From contig JACCIC010000138.1 in NCBI GenBank assembly GCA_018907035.1, positions 881,001 to 945,000 of the forward strand: a DNA stretch of 64,000 nucleotides, in the 5' to 3' direction. Positions within the stretch are counted from its first letter, which is position 1. Each line of letters opens with the position of its first letter. This DNA is from Sycobia sp. Sy_11 (taxonomy: Eukaryota > Arthropoda > Insecta > Hymenoptera > Epichrysomallidae). Both the position numbers and the translations under genes were made by a program. The notes under the pieces were generated by a model, which had not been told where the DNA came from, ran no database searches, and worked only from the letters and a program-made list of their open reading frames with translations. Of the stretch, positions 1-12,945 are shown piece by piece.

Positions 1-796
1 ACAAAATTTCGCTTCGAATGGATGTTGATTTTCAACTGTGCTGCCGAGCGACACTACTTCGTGTTACTACATTGGAATTTAACGACGTTATCGGAGAAGA
101 TCTTCGTTGGATAGAATTTTAAGATCGGACTTAGAATTAATCATTGATATTGGTATAAAATTGATCGGAAAAAATCGTCGATTTTGTACGCGGTTACTTG
201 GCGAATTATTTGGCACCCTTTTATTTTGGAAAGTTTTCTAAGTAGATCATTTTAAGCCAATTTTTTCTTTCCACACCACACTGACCGCCAAATCGCGACC
301 TTATCGCCATTATCCGTGCAATGTGGTGTAAAATAATGCTCGACGTTGCATTAATGCGAAAACTGGCGTTTGGCCCGTCAGACTTTTCATCCTCGAATCC
401 CTTGGTAGGTAAAAAAACCTCAACCGTCGCGCGTAAATCGAAGTCCGTCGTTCAATTTTTCGAAGTTAACATTCAGCTGCCCTTTCATTGGAATTAGTTT
501 CCAAAATCCATAATCCGATTCGATTATATCGCTGTACGTATAAAATATGCCCCAATGATACTTCTATATACGCGTCTTGGGCTATACTCGTTCATATTTC
601 GACCTCTCCCATCCTCCACCTGCGACGTATTCCTCGGCCCCGTTCTTATCTAGAATCACCCCCCACCCCGCTCCCGGAACAAGGACGAGACCGAGAGCGA
701 AGCCCTTTTGGTACAATACGTAAACGCGATCTCGGCGACGATAGTGTGCAGGTCCTCGGAGCAAAATGATGGACAAGAGGAGAATGGAAACGTCGA

Positions 797-800
<4 letters not shown>

Positions 801-833
<33 letters not shown>
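801..833. repeat. (GA)n microsatellite
   Basis: An uninterrupted GA run of about 16 units. It creates RERERE and SLSLSL frames on the two strands. Confidence 0.95.
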
Positions 834-837
<4 letters not shown>

Positions 838-3171
838 GGGAAGATTGACGGATATCGCGAAACTTTTAATCGACGTCGGAGGAGAGGAAGGAGGGGTAGG
901 GAGGGTAGGACGCGCTCGCGAGACAGAGACGAGCCGCGCGATTGCCAGCCGAGCGCCGGAACGACTAATGGCTTTGTCCTCCTCGACCTCCCGTCGGAAC
1001 CGTCGCGCAAACTGTCTCGTCGCTCCCCCCCCCCCGGCTCCTCGACGTGTATACAGCGATTCGAATGCACGCCTCTGTATATGTATAAATGTATGTATAT
1101 GTGTGTGCGTTTGCAAGAGCGCTCGAGGCCTAAACGAATTCCCGTGTTGTATGCGCGAACGAGGCAGCGTTACCGCGCGGTCCGCCGAGCTGTGTTGAAG
1201 TTCAGACGGGAAAGCGAGATCGAGACACCGGTCGATAAAGATAGAGAGACGCGAGGTAAAAGGATTGAAAATTGCCGCTGGTCCGTGAGAATTTTCGTTC
1301 GAATTTCACGTTCGATTGTTTTTTTCTTCTTTCTTAATTTCAAGCTCGTTGGTTTGAGGTTTTGTTAATTCGAATAGTTCTTCCTCATTGATATAGTTTT
1401 TTTTTTTTTTTTTTATTCGAACCGAACAAGGTTATAAATGTTTTCTCTGTTTCCAAAAAAAAGCTAAATATCCTTGTACAACTTGAATTTCCACGAATAT
1501 AATTTCATAATTTCGTCTGTGTACTCGGTGATTAATCAGTGCTTATAAACGCAGTAGTGAAAATAAGCGATAATAATAATAATTTTCATAAAGAAATTTT
1601 TTTTTTATAAAAATAACATTAATTATGAAAGAATACCAACAACGTTACCGGTTTTGTTTTAAGTAATGTGAACCGTAAAGCAACTTTCTATGCCTGCCTC
1701 ATATAGATAAATTTTCATGAAAAATATCACTTTTAAAAAAAAATTGCATAATGCAAAAATTATATATTTCCATAAGACTTGTATTAGTTGGGTTTTTATT
1801 ATATAATTTTTAATAATTACAGATCCAGAAACAAAACAAAAAACAAACAAATCTTTTGTCTATTTAGTCCTGATAATATTCTCATCAGTCGTTTTTCTTA
1901 ATACATTCTTCATCGACGAATTGTAGCAGAGCGACGAACGAATTTTGTTAAGGATAAATGCGAAATCACAAGTCAGCTGTAGTTTTCGCGTATACGTTAT
2001 AAAATCTAAACTATATCAGTGTTGAAAGCAAACGTTTGAGACAAGATGCCTGGAGAGCTACCATTCTGAAAGGTGGGTAGGGCGGCAATTTTGATCGTTA
2101 TCCTTTTCACATTTTGTCAAATTACGACGATGGTCACACTCCGCTGCTCCTCCCCCCCCCCTACCACTTATACACACGATAGCGTCGAACTCTTTCGACG
2201 AACGACGAGCCGGTGAGCACAACTCAAAACGACGTAAAGATTTCTACACACATGCACACACACGCACACACACACCGATCGCCGTTCGGAAAAATTTCAC
2301 GGCTCACATTTTTATCCCGGTCAGGTACGATGAGCAGTCCCCCTCCCCCCGCCCCTTTATCCATCGATATAAAGATTGAAAATTCATTGGATCGCCTATG
2401 AGGCGGACTACGTGAACGCGATCGAGAAGGATGGCACAGAGCGTTGGATGTAAAAAGTTTTCCGCGGGATAGAGGGGGGGGGCGGATGGGGTTCGAGGAG
2501 TGGGGCGGGTGGCAATCTCGGGGACAGTTTTCGCGGGAACGAGCGTGTGCCGTGAAGAGGGTGCGCGGGGCTTTTTATTCTGACTCACTCACTCGCTCTC
2601 TCTCTCTCTTTCTCTCTCTGGCTCTCAGCCCCCGTCTCTTCGTCTCACTGTTCCTCGAATGCTCCGCCGTAGTAACTCTCGACTCGGTGAATAATAGAGC
2701 CAATTTTTGGGGGACAAAATTGCCGCTGCAGCCGCCCCCGCGCGCGGGAGGATCGATCGAGCGATCGCGGATGTTACTCTGAATGCGCGCGTGCGACACT
2801 TTCCTGTCTCCCTCTCTTTCTCTCTCATCTCTCGCTCTCTCGCTCTCTATGCCTATCCGTCGCAGCAGACGCGAGAGTTATTTTGTTATTTCGGCTATAA
2901 ATTTGTCTAACCCGATAGCTCGTCGTCGTCGTCGTCTCACCTTATTTCGCGCGAAAGGGCCCACCCCCTTCCTTCACTTTCACCCGTTGTTATAACCTTA
3001 GTTTCGTAGAAGCCGTATTACCGTCCTTTAGGAGTATATAAAAATGTTTAATAATAATAAAACAATGGCTGGTTTGCTCCCGGCTTATGGAATATGCTCA
3101 TTTTACGCCCCGGTCTTAAAACTATATAATGGCATAAAAAGACTTATCGAACTAAAATCTACGGACGAGAA

Positions 3172-3174
<3 letters not shown>

Positions 3175-3224
<50 letters not shown>

Positions 3225-3329
3225 AAGCCTAACGTAGATATATATAAGCGTTTAGTTCGCTTTTTATATACAATTTGATTTATTCTTTAAGTAAAAAAAC
3301 AGAGAGAGCGAGAGAGAAAGAGAGTGAGA

Positions 3330-3360
<31 letters not shown>

Positions 3361-3469
3361 CACAGAGAGACAGAGAGAGAGAGAGAGATGAGCGAAGGAA
3401 AAAAGGGAAATATGCGTTACACTCTTCAACATCGTCCGGTCCTATTTTTCTTAACTACTAAATAAAACG

Positions 3470-3515
<46 letters not shown>
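3175..3515. repeat. (TA)n, (GA)n and (TA)n microsatellites
   Basis: A (TA)n tract at 3175-3221, an interrupted (GA)n at 3301-3388 and a second (TA)n at 3471-3515. Tyr-Ile open frames here are repeat translations. Confidence 0.95.
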
Positions 3516-3518
<3 letters not shown>

Positions 3519-3764
3519 AAATTTATCGCAGCACTTACCGTAAATTATGCAATTTGGGTACTCTTCTATATCACTATACCGTTGCGCACATACTTACATG
3601 TGACGATTTGGCGTAAAGTGAATTTCGGAAAATAAAACGTGACCTGGCCGTCCCATCATCACGGTCGGTTAAATGTCAGAAATAAATTACGGTCGTTGAA
3701 AAAAAAAATAACTTTTTTTCCATTTTCTGGGCTTTAATGTACGTGCGCAGCGCGTGTGCGGAAT

Positions 3765-3767
<3 letters not shown>

Positions 3768-3806
<39 letters not shown>
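3768..3806. repeat. (TA)n microsatellite
   Basis: About 19 TA units in AT-rich non-coding DNA. Confidence 0.95.
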
Positions 3807-3811
<5 letters not shown>

Positions 3812-5991
3812 AGTGGGTTAGTCAGACAGCTTAAAAAAACCTATTACTCGATAGCGGGCATTGTCACTTTTTTTCACCAAAATAAAAAAGGAACGTCGAT
3901 TTCGTACTCTCGTTTCGCGGAGCTGTTTTGGTTTGATAATCAATCGTGCTCCGTATTCACGGGGTGGAGCATATAACACGTACAATAATTCGTTTTTATT
4001 TGCTTCTACTCGCGTCCTGACATTATATTCTGAGACTTCCGATTAACGAATGCACCTTTAGATATAGGAAATGGCCCACGTTCCATAGCCGACAATTATG
4101 CCCTATGTATAATAGATAAACGCTTAAAAATCTATAAATACAATGAAACTTACGTTTATAATTAAGGCAATTTTCCCGATCCACGCACAGATGGCAGGTG
4201 TATCCCCCGACGCGCTGGGATTTATTATACGCACGGCTCCCAAACAACGGGTTACAATTATCACCGCTATCAGAACGGCGCGGCTACCGTTGCGCTTTCC
4301 GGTCGTCGAGTTTCGCTTGCAAATATACGCGCGCTAATATCCCACTGTGCACACGCGAGCGCACGTATAGGGACGTTTATCTAATGCGTGAGGGATGAAA
4401 AAGGGGATCACCGCAGACTGAAGCGAAAATTTCACATATAAAGCTGTCGGAAAAAGCAAGAGCTTCTCCGCGTGCCAACCCAAGCAACTTCTATATATAT
4501 ATATATATAAAGATATATATGGGACCCACGGGCCATGTAATTAATACTAAGGAAAAGAATCTCCCCTCCGACTGCTTAGCCTCCTCCTCCCCGGACCGCT
4601 CTTCCACGAGAAGCTTGCGTAGAGAGGAGCGATGGCGCAATAAACATCCGCGTAAAAAATAATAAGTCTGGACAGAGGGAGAGAGGGAGAGGGAGGGAGA
4701 GAGAGAGAGAAAGAGAAAAAGAGATGGAGAATGGACCGAGTGGCGCGCGTCACGATGGCTTTCCGTTATCCCCCTCTCCCCCCCGAGCCGGCTCCTCTCC
4801 ATCTTCCCCCCCCCCCATGCGCGTGCGCTTCCTAATAAATTTCCCGGCTCGAGGGGGAGGGTGGATGGCGGGAAGAGGGGGACGGGGGGGGGAATAAATC
4901 TTGTTAAACAGGGCGGGAGGAAAATCCGGGAGGAATTATTCTTTGCGTGGTCGGCCCCTCCCTCGCCCCTCGGCGCACCTTATGTAATTAGCTGCTCCCG
5001 TAAATTGCCTTGTTCTGCGTCCTGACAGTGCGCGCGTTCTCCGCCGCCCCCCCCCGTCGTCCACTATTTTTCGGCGATGTGCGCGCGCGCGCGCGCGCTC
5101 CTATACTCTTACGCGATCGAGCAAAAAGTCCGCGTAATACGCGTGCTCTTACGCCTCTCGGCGAAATTTTTTTCTCTTTCATTTCCCGCGCTGAGCTCGT
5201 CCGTTCGGCATTTTTTTTCTTTTATGAGGGTTTTTTTTTCTTCGCTTTCGGTTACGTTCCTGCACTTGTCTGGTCGATGTACGTGGATTGAGAGCGATAT
5301 TCCATGCTTAGCCTCCGATGTCGCATTGAAGTCCTCCTTAAGACTTTTCACTATTGCGGAAAAAAAAATTGTATCAGTGACTTTGCAGCAGTTTTGTCAG
5401 AAAAACCCGATTACGAATATTCGTCGAATTACTGTTAGTAAGTTTTTTCCTGGTAAGATCAATGGCGTTTAGATGAAGAACCACGTTTATTCCGAAAACC
5501 GCTAGATGTCGATCAAATCAATATCGTCGAGACGAGATCGCTCGATATTTACTAAATTAACCGAACAACCGTCGTTGGATTGCCCGAACGAATCGCGTAA
5601 CCAAGGAACGATCGTCGACCTGGTAATATCGAGCGTCACCGGGAGCGACGGAAGCACCACGAGCTCGTTCGGCCGCGAAGATTCGGCTGTCCGTGTTTTT
5701 TTTTTTTTTTTTTTTCATTTTAACGATACGCCGCGTTAACGACCAGTTGCCCGTTGGGCCGAGGGGCCGCCAAGGAATTTTCGGCCCCTCCGGAGCAAGC
5801 TCGTTAAACGAACGACTTTTCCCCCGCGAATAATCGGCCGACGCAAAGCGCGTCAGGATAGGGCGCTCGTTCGCGCTGGTTGCCGGGAAAAACGCGATGT
5901 GTCATACGTTGACCCGAGAACCACCGGGGGTTCGCCGTGCATCGTCTCCTGCAACGATCCCCCGTCTCGAAAAGCCGAAGACACGGGCGTG

Positions 5992-6004
5992 TGAGACAGA
6001 GAGT

Positions 6005-6061
<57 letters not shown>
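5992..6061. repeat. (GA)n microsatellite
   Basis: A GA tract of about 70 bases with two early interruptions. Confidence 0.95.
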
Positions 6062-6063
<2 letters not shown>

Positions 6064-7204
6064 GTCTCGACACAGGGCCGCTGAGATCGATGCAGAATCT
6101 TCCCCCGAGGCAGCCGAAGGAAATACGGAGAGAATGAAGTGCAATAGTTCTTTGAAGATTAATGAAAAAGCATTGGTGCGCGTTGTATTACATTCGAGGG
6201 ATTCTTGTTTACAGGGGACATTGCAATTGAGACTCGCGAACAAATAAATATTAAGCACAGAAAAATAAATGCCTCCTTATATTTTATTTCATATATATAT
6301 ATCTTTGCGAAATACACATATTTGCTTAGAGCGTGTAAGAAAAAAATTTATGGGAACTCTAGAGGTACTTTTGTAACGCGCTATTATGTTTTTATTTACT
6401 TCTTTCTTTAACGAACGTTTTTCTTTCTTTTCTCTTTTTTTTTGTCCACGTGGAGCGGAGGCAATGATAGATCCATGGTAGATTCAATGAAAACAATGGT
6501 CTCCAATTGAAGACGTGTCTTAATGTGAAAAGCTTCTTCTTCGAAAACATCCCAAGCAAACGACAGAGTAAACGATTCTCCTACAAAGCTCGTTGACGAT
6601 CTAAGGCCGTGTTTCTAACGCGTCGACGAGTATCCCATTATCACAATCAACCGTAGGATCGACTCGCCCTGCGCGAAATATGGGCTAAACTAGAAACTCG
6701 TGATTGAATAAATTGCACGTCGCCGTGCGCGAGGGAGGCCTGAATTCACCCTTTAACCAGGGGCTTACGATACAGTACAGCCGACTCAGGATGAAAAAGA
6801 AGAATTGCGCTCTGCTCTCACCGCTCCCCTCTCTTCCTCTCTCTCTCACTCTCTCTCGCTCGCTCGCTCTCGTGAGATTTCGCGCGGGTGTAATATATTC
6901 AAGTCGTTGCGTGAGCGCCCGTCCCCTCTTTTTTTCCCTTTTTCCGGGGCAGGGGGGAGTGGGTGAGGTTTTCTCGCCTCTTTCCAACCGCCCAACCCCC
7001 TAGATTTCGTACGAAAAGAGGAAGGAAGGAAGAGGGTGCAGGGCGTGGGGGGAGGGTGGTATAAGAGGACGAATAATGGGATTAAGAACGTTGAATTTGA
7101 GTATAACAAGAGCGCACGAAAATGTTTTTCCAAGCGAAAGATTTATGCTTAGGAAAATGTTATTTAAATTCTCCGTGTTTTTTTATTTTTCCTTATTCAA
7201 TTAC

Positions 7205-7229
7205 GTATGTAAGTATGTATGTATGTATG

Positions 7230-7275
<46 letters not shown>

Positions 7276-7496
7276 TGCTGGGCACAGTCGCCACACGGAC
7301 AGGTGTGTACGTGTAGATTTTCAAATACTTTTTATTTCCCGTTTATGGAGAACATCATAAGCATTGTAATTATTTTAAATGAGAATGATATACACTTTGG
7401 CGACGAGAAATATGATTATCTAATATACGCTAATAAAGCTATTTACAAGTGAATATGAAAATTATTACGCCTCTAGAAGTCGTTAAAAATAATATA

Positions 7497-7546
<50 letters not shown>
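7205..7546. repeat. (GTAT)n/(AT)n and (TA)n microsatellites
   Basis: A GTAT tetranucleotide run (7205-7234) grades into (AT)n to 7273. A separate (TA)n lies at 7505-7546. Confidence 0.95.
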
Positions 7547-7548
<2 letters not shown>

Positions 7549-8420
7549 TCTAGAATTTACAGCTCGTTAAGGATTCCTTTGTGCCGCGTCACTCGTTAAA
7601 TACTTCAAAGGATGCCCTACATATTTCGGGACGCGACAAAGATTTAGAAACTTGCGTCCTCTGAAATTTCGAGGAGACGAAAGAATTTCGACGATTCCGA
7701 GGAAATTTTTCTTTAGCAATGTATTAGTTCAAATAATGTACAATTACGAAGAGTCTTAACTATAGGGGCTAAGATTAAAACAATTTTAGAATGCGAATCA
7801 GAAACGATTATTATTTTATTTCTCTGAATTTTAAAAATTGCTACATGCTACATTAACGATGCGTTGGCGCTGTGTATGAAGGCTGGCGTTCGAAGCGCAG
7901 AACGAGATATCTTAATAAAAGTCATATGCTGCCGATGTTGGCTTGGATGATAAGTTTGAAATTCTGAGTATCGAGAGTTTCTTGGGACCATGATTTACAA
8001 CAAAAAAAAAAAAACGCAAATTTTCCGCAGCCCTCGATGCATGCTTAGCCTGTAACCAGCTGATTGCAAATAGAAAATTGACAGATTAAAAAGTAAATTT
8101 ATTTAATTAATTCAATGCCATTGTAGCTTGCATATACATATAAGAGTAGCTATTTGACTAAAAATAAAAGACGCGTCCCCTTACATTCACGCCGAGCTTC
8201 GAAGCACATTATTAATTTCGCGAAATCGAACTCCCTATATTGTATAGCGTAAATTAGTTAGAAACGCGAACGCGGTGAAAAGTTCTGGGAAACCTATATA
8301 TATATATGAATGTACATACATACTCGCAACATTTTCACCCTCTCACCCGCTCGTAACTTTCCGTTCGGAGTTTTCCAAAGCCAATAGCGCGTATATCGGC
8401 CCGACGCGCCTCGTTGGGCT

Positions 8421-8423
<3 letters not shown>

Positions 8424-8457
<34 letters not shown>
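8424..8457. repeat. (CT)n microsatellite
   Basis: About 17 CT units in a CpG-rich patch. An inverted GAGCTCC/GGAGCTC pair follows at 8556-8574. Confidence 0.95.
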
Positions 8458-8459
<2 letters not shown>

Positions 8460-8888
8460 GCTCAGTAACGAGATTAACCCGGCTATAATAATGGATTTAA
8501 ATTTCATGCCCTCTGCGGTTACTTTTAATCACGCGCCGCGAATACCCCGCGTAATGAGCTCCGGTTTGGAGCTCCACCCCCCCCCTCCCGCCGTCCTCCA
8601 CTAACGCCACGTACGCGGGCGCATCGGCGGAACCCAATAAATTTTTGAAATACGCGCGGGAGTGTACGCGCGCGCGCGCGCACGCCTTAATTTAAACGCG
8701 CGAGCGCGGCCTGGACAGCGTGGATGGGGCGGTGGGTTTAGGAGGGAGGGGGAGGGAGGGACCAGACTCGCGCGCGGTATAAAATCGATGATACACGTGT
8801 ATAATGTAATGCGCGGAGAGGAGGAATGGGGGATCGCATGTTTAGCCGACGGATAGATGGACGATGGGCGTTAATTGCGGACGCTGAG

Positions 8889-8912
8889 GTGTGTGTGTGT
8901 GTGTGTGTGTGT
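8889..8912. repeat. (GT)n microsatellite
   Basis: A GT run of 12 units followed by a short GC dinucleotide run. Confidence 0.95.
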
Positions 8913-11053
8913 GAGTCCGCGCGCGCGCACGGCCCTCCCCCTCCCACGGGCATTAGCGTAAATTTTACGAAGCCACCCACGTGGGCACGGAAGATTCAAT
9001 GTTTATCTCGTTTATGCACGTATATACGTTGTATATTACCTGCTCGTAATCGTACGTTGAGTCTATTAAAGAGGGGCTGACTGTTATTCGTATGACAATG
9101 AATTGACACACAATGGTTTTTATCGGTGTACACTAATTTCACTCTCACCTCTTTGCCTATTATACATCGATTGTACGAGCGCCTCTTTGATTCTTCGTTG
9201 TTCGAATTGGCAAAGTGTCGAAACGATTTTAGCGAAATTTCGAACGAATTGTTCAAAGAGGCCGAAAGGCGCGAATAAGCTCGCCAAATCTCTTGGAATT
9301 GGCCTTGTAATTGAGATCAGCCCCTGAAATACCGCAAGAGGTCGCAACGGTTGGATCGAGTTCTCGAAATCCCAATGAGTCCCGTGAGCTCGAATGAGTT
9401 CCACGTAATGTCCGCGATTTAACGAAGAGCTCGCGCGTATTTTGGAAAATGCAACGAGCTCGCGGCAAGATCGAAGGAGCTCGAGAAATTCGCTAAGTCG
9501 CCGAAGGGCTCCGAGGAGTTTGGAAACAGTTCAATCGAGCTGCCGTGTGTTGCCCAATATCAAGTTAAAATTTATGATAAATATGTCTCGATCGCCGATA
9601 ATGTTCGTTTCGTCCAGAGACTAGCCGATTGCATGATGAATTCGCGCAAGCACGTCGGAGCATTGTAAATTTATCCGAACTCTTTTCAAACTTATTCAAA
9701 CATTGCGAATTGTTTGATAACTGTTATAATTATTCTTAAATACTGAAAAAAGCCCCGTTAGATTGTTAACATTGATGAGAAAATAAACGTATGTATGTAA
9801 AAAAATTGCTCAAAAAACTGTTCAATGCCTTGCAAATTATCATCACACGTACATATGTAAATACATATTATGCAGCTTTATATCTACAATAGGCGTAAGT
9901 TTTCATTTAAACACGATTTTCAACCATTCTAATTTTTTGCAATTTTTTTTTTTTTATTATACGAAACATCTCTACCAGTAGCTAAATTATATCAGAACAA
10001 TCTCTGAAACGTTGAGTCGCGTACCAAAAAAATAGAAAGGCTCTCAAAATCATGCGTACACGGGCGATTAATTATAATTTAAAAAATAATCGTGCCCCTC
10101 TACTTAACACGAATAAGCAATGCTTAGCGAGGTGCTTTTAAGAAAAAAAAGAAAATGAGAGACCACACACCTGAAGTGCCGGCGCAAGACTATATTAGGC
10201 CGAGCATAAGTAAGCCTCTCGGGGGCCGGAGGGGCGAGAGAACGCTTCTCGCGCACTCTTGATTGCTCCGCAAGGAGGCCGCTCGCCGTAATGAACAATG
10301 GAGCGGGGGGAGGGGGGGGAGTAAAGAACGTGTACGGAAATATACCGTAAAGCCGAGGGTAGAAGCGGCGCGACGAGAGGTGGAGGGGGGTGAGGGTGGA
10401 GATAGTGTATAAAACACTCGAGAAGGTGGGAAAAGAGGCCGCGGCTCAGCTTTATAATTCCCAAGTGTCGCGGGCCTGTTATACGCGTCGACCTCGCCCG
10501 CGGCCCGTGTTAAATCAACGGCCTGCGGCGAGATTCTCCGATGCTGTGTCTTCGCTCGGGAGGAGAGAGAGAGAAGAGAGAGAGTTATCCAAGGCGAGAT
10601 TAAAAATATAACCGGCAAATCGCTTTTTGTTCAAGATCTACAGCAGTACCGCAATCCCATCTCGCGATACGCAGGCTATCCTAAGTCGTTACAGGCATCG
10701 TGCTGGAAAGAGCGAGGGGGGGGGGGCGGCGAGTAGGAGATCACGCGTAGCTCGCAGCCAAATGCTTTTGTACCCAAGGCAACCAGACGCTCTTTTCCTC
10801 CCATTAGCGTCCCTGAAACTTGTATGCATATATCTATGTTTCTCCATCTGCTCGTACGCACGTAGCCCGGACGTATATATCGGAAATCCCGACCTTTACG
10901 TGCTTGGGGGAAATATTTTTGCGATATATAATGGAGGCCGCCCCGGTTGCTGCGCGCGAGCTATTAAAAGCCCATTTGGGTTAGCAGAGCGAGAGCTGAA
11001 TGAGAATTCGCGTCGCGGCCCGGCTTGCGTAGCTATATATGTATATGCGTGTA

Positions 11054-11093
11054 TCTCTCTCTCTCTCTCTCTCACACACACACGCGCGCGCGC
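11054..11093. repeat. Compound (CT)n(CA)n(CG)n microsatellite
   Basis: Three dinucleotide runs directly joined: CT, then CA, then GC. Confidence 0.95.
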
Positions 11094-11740
11094 ACACTGC
11101 GACTCTCGCTCGTTATTCATGCGCTGCATCCGGTGAAAATGAAGATGTTGGCCCGGGGGGAGGGCCGCGGTACATTCATGAAGAAAAATGGATTGTAATG
11201 ATGCTGCGAGGGGTAACGGGTGGGGGGTGGGGAGGAGTTTTTGGAGCATACTGACTTTGTTTTTTTTTTTTTTGTTTGTTTTACAAATTCTGAGCAAGCA
11301 TTTTTAGTTCCTTTGAGCGCTATTAGAGTTGCAACGCTGTAGATATGGGACAAGCATCACGACGATCCTTACTTTTCTCTTGAAGATGTAAGATGTTCCA
11401 ATGATTTAGTAGAAATAGACCATCCTTTATTACAAATGACATTCTTGCTATTCTATAATTTATTCTACGATTCTATTCATATACCGGTGCACAAAACACA
11501 CCTAATCCTTTTTGAAAAACACAAAAATTTTTTGAAAATTTTTTTTACTTACAGCCTATATAATGCGTAGAATGAAAGTGATCTATCTTAATTTTAAAAA
11601 CACTTACTCCTGTTAACAATTTGGTTTTATACTTTGCCCTTGGCACTAGTTTTGTATACTCCTATTGTTAAATTAAGTAAAAGAAATATACATGCACTAA
11701 TAGTTGAAGTAATTAGAAAGAAGATATATATTTATTTATT

Positions 11741-11827
11741 AAATTAAAAAATGCATCTAAGAGAAATTATATATTTATTGTTTAAATTAAAAAATGCATC
11801 TAAATTTTAAATTAAAAATGCGTCTAA
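11741..11827 (+). repeat. Three short repeats of AAATTAAAAAATGCATCTAA
   Basis: Identical 20-base copies lie at 11741-11760 and 11784-11803, and a diverged 19-base copy (AAATTAAAAATGCGTCTAA) lies at 11809-11827. The surroundings are AT-rich and non-coding. Confidence 0.8.
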
Positions 11828-12871
11828 TAGAAGATTAAAGGATATTCAAAATAAAAAGGATGAAAATATTATCGAAGGTTGTCTCCAAGTTTTTGTCCGT
11901 GAATGTTACATTTCTGGAGCCAGAATTTTGTTTTTATACTATAACGTGATAAAATATATTTAAAAATTATGGTCGAAACAGTATAAAAGGTAAACTCTCT
12001 TTCATAAATCAATCAAGAAACTGAAATTTATAATGTGAAAGCTACGAGTCGCAATAAAAAAAGGTTATTTTATTGAGATCGACCGTAAATTTTATAAAAG
12101 CGTACGATAAATAATGTACAATAAAAAATGTAATAACTTTTCGACTCTCCAATAACGCGTAGAATAAAGAGTTTTCGTAAAAAAAAAAATAAAATAAAAC
12201 AAATTCTACGATTGATCCAATATTAAATTTCTAGTGATTTTCAATACTATTAAAATAACATAAGAATGAAATACTGAAATAATGAAATAACCGTCTGGAT
12301 CGACAATTAAAAATTTTATGTGTCGACAATAATTGCACTTCTCGTTCTCAATCGATGAAAATTTGTAAAAACGCGTTATATATTTATAGTCACCGGGTTG
12401 ATTATTCGGAGAATTTGATTATTTAATAAATGAACGGCACCAAGATAGTATTTTATTGTCTAATTTCTATAATCGACTAATTGGAAGGATTTTAAAACTA
12501 TTTAGAAAGGATTAATCTGCATAAAATAGCATGAACGACGGCCCGAATTCGATTCTCCTCAACCGCATTTTTGGGAAGCACTTTAGAAAACAGTGATTTT
12601 TCTTCTTTTTTTCGAGGGACGGAAATTAAGCTCGTTAATGTATACGTATATAACTTTGTAAAAAGAACTATCTAGTTCGTATAATATAATAAATAAATAA
12701 ACTTAATAGAATGGGCCAATATTTTTAACGATATTGTTGTATTTTTAAATTATATAATCGTAATTACAATGAGACTCGGACTGTCCGTCTTTATAAGCCA
12801 GCCCTAAAATCTGAAACATAAAATCTACTACTAAAGTTAAGAAAACTAACTAGCACACTATTGTTAGCAAA

Positions 12872-12945
12872 GGATAATTTGACTGTTCGCGCCATTGAAT
12901 TTACCCGATCTATGTACCTGTTTCGTCCAACGTTTCGAACTGTTT
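12872..12945 (-). repeat. Second copy of the GTTCGAAACGTYGGAC repeat family
   Basis: On the minus strand the order is GTTCGAAACGTTGGAC (12940-12925), a spacer of about 40 bases, then CAGTCAAATTATCC (12885-12872). The same two motifs occur in the same order and at similar spacing at 62582-62645 on the plus strand. The divergence suggests old copies. No open frame is present. Confidence 0.5.

Larger units (their letters stand above)
1..12871. other. Intergenic stretch without a recognised gene
   Basis: Alternating AT-rich DNA and short CpG-rich patches (roughly 600-1260, 2400-2980, 4550-5160, 8400-8980, 10200-11230). Overlapping open frames on both strands in the patches are Arg/Pro-rich or microsatellite-derived and show no family motif. 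GAGCTC-like hexamers recur irregularly at 9350-9545. No RNA gene was seen. Confidence 0.6.

Noticed and set aside
766..1368. 200-codon plus-strand frame rich in Arg and Glu
   Set aside because: It starts in a (GA)n tract and continues through a CpG-rich patch. Frames on the other strand are equally open, and no domain is visible.
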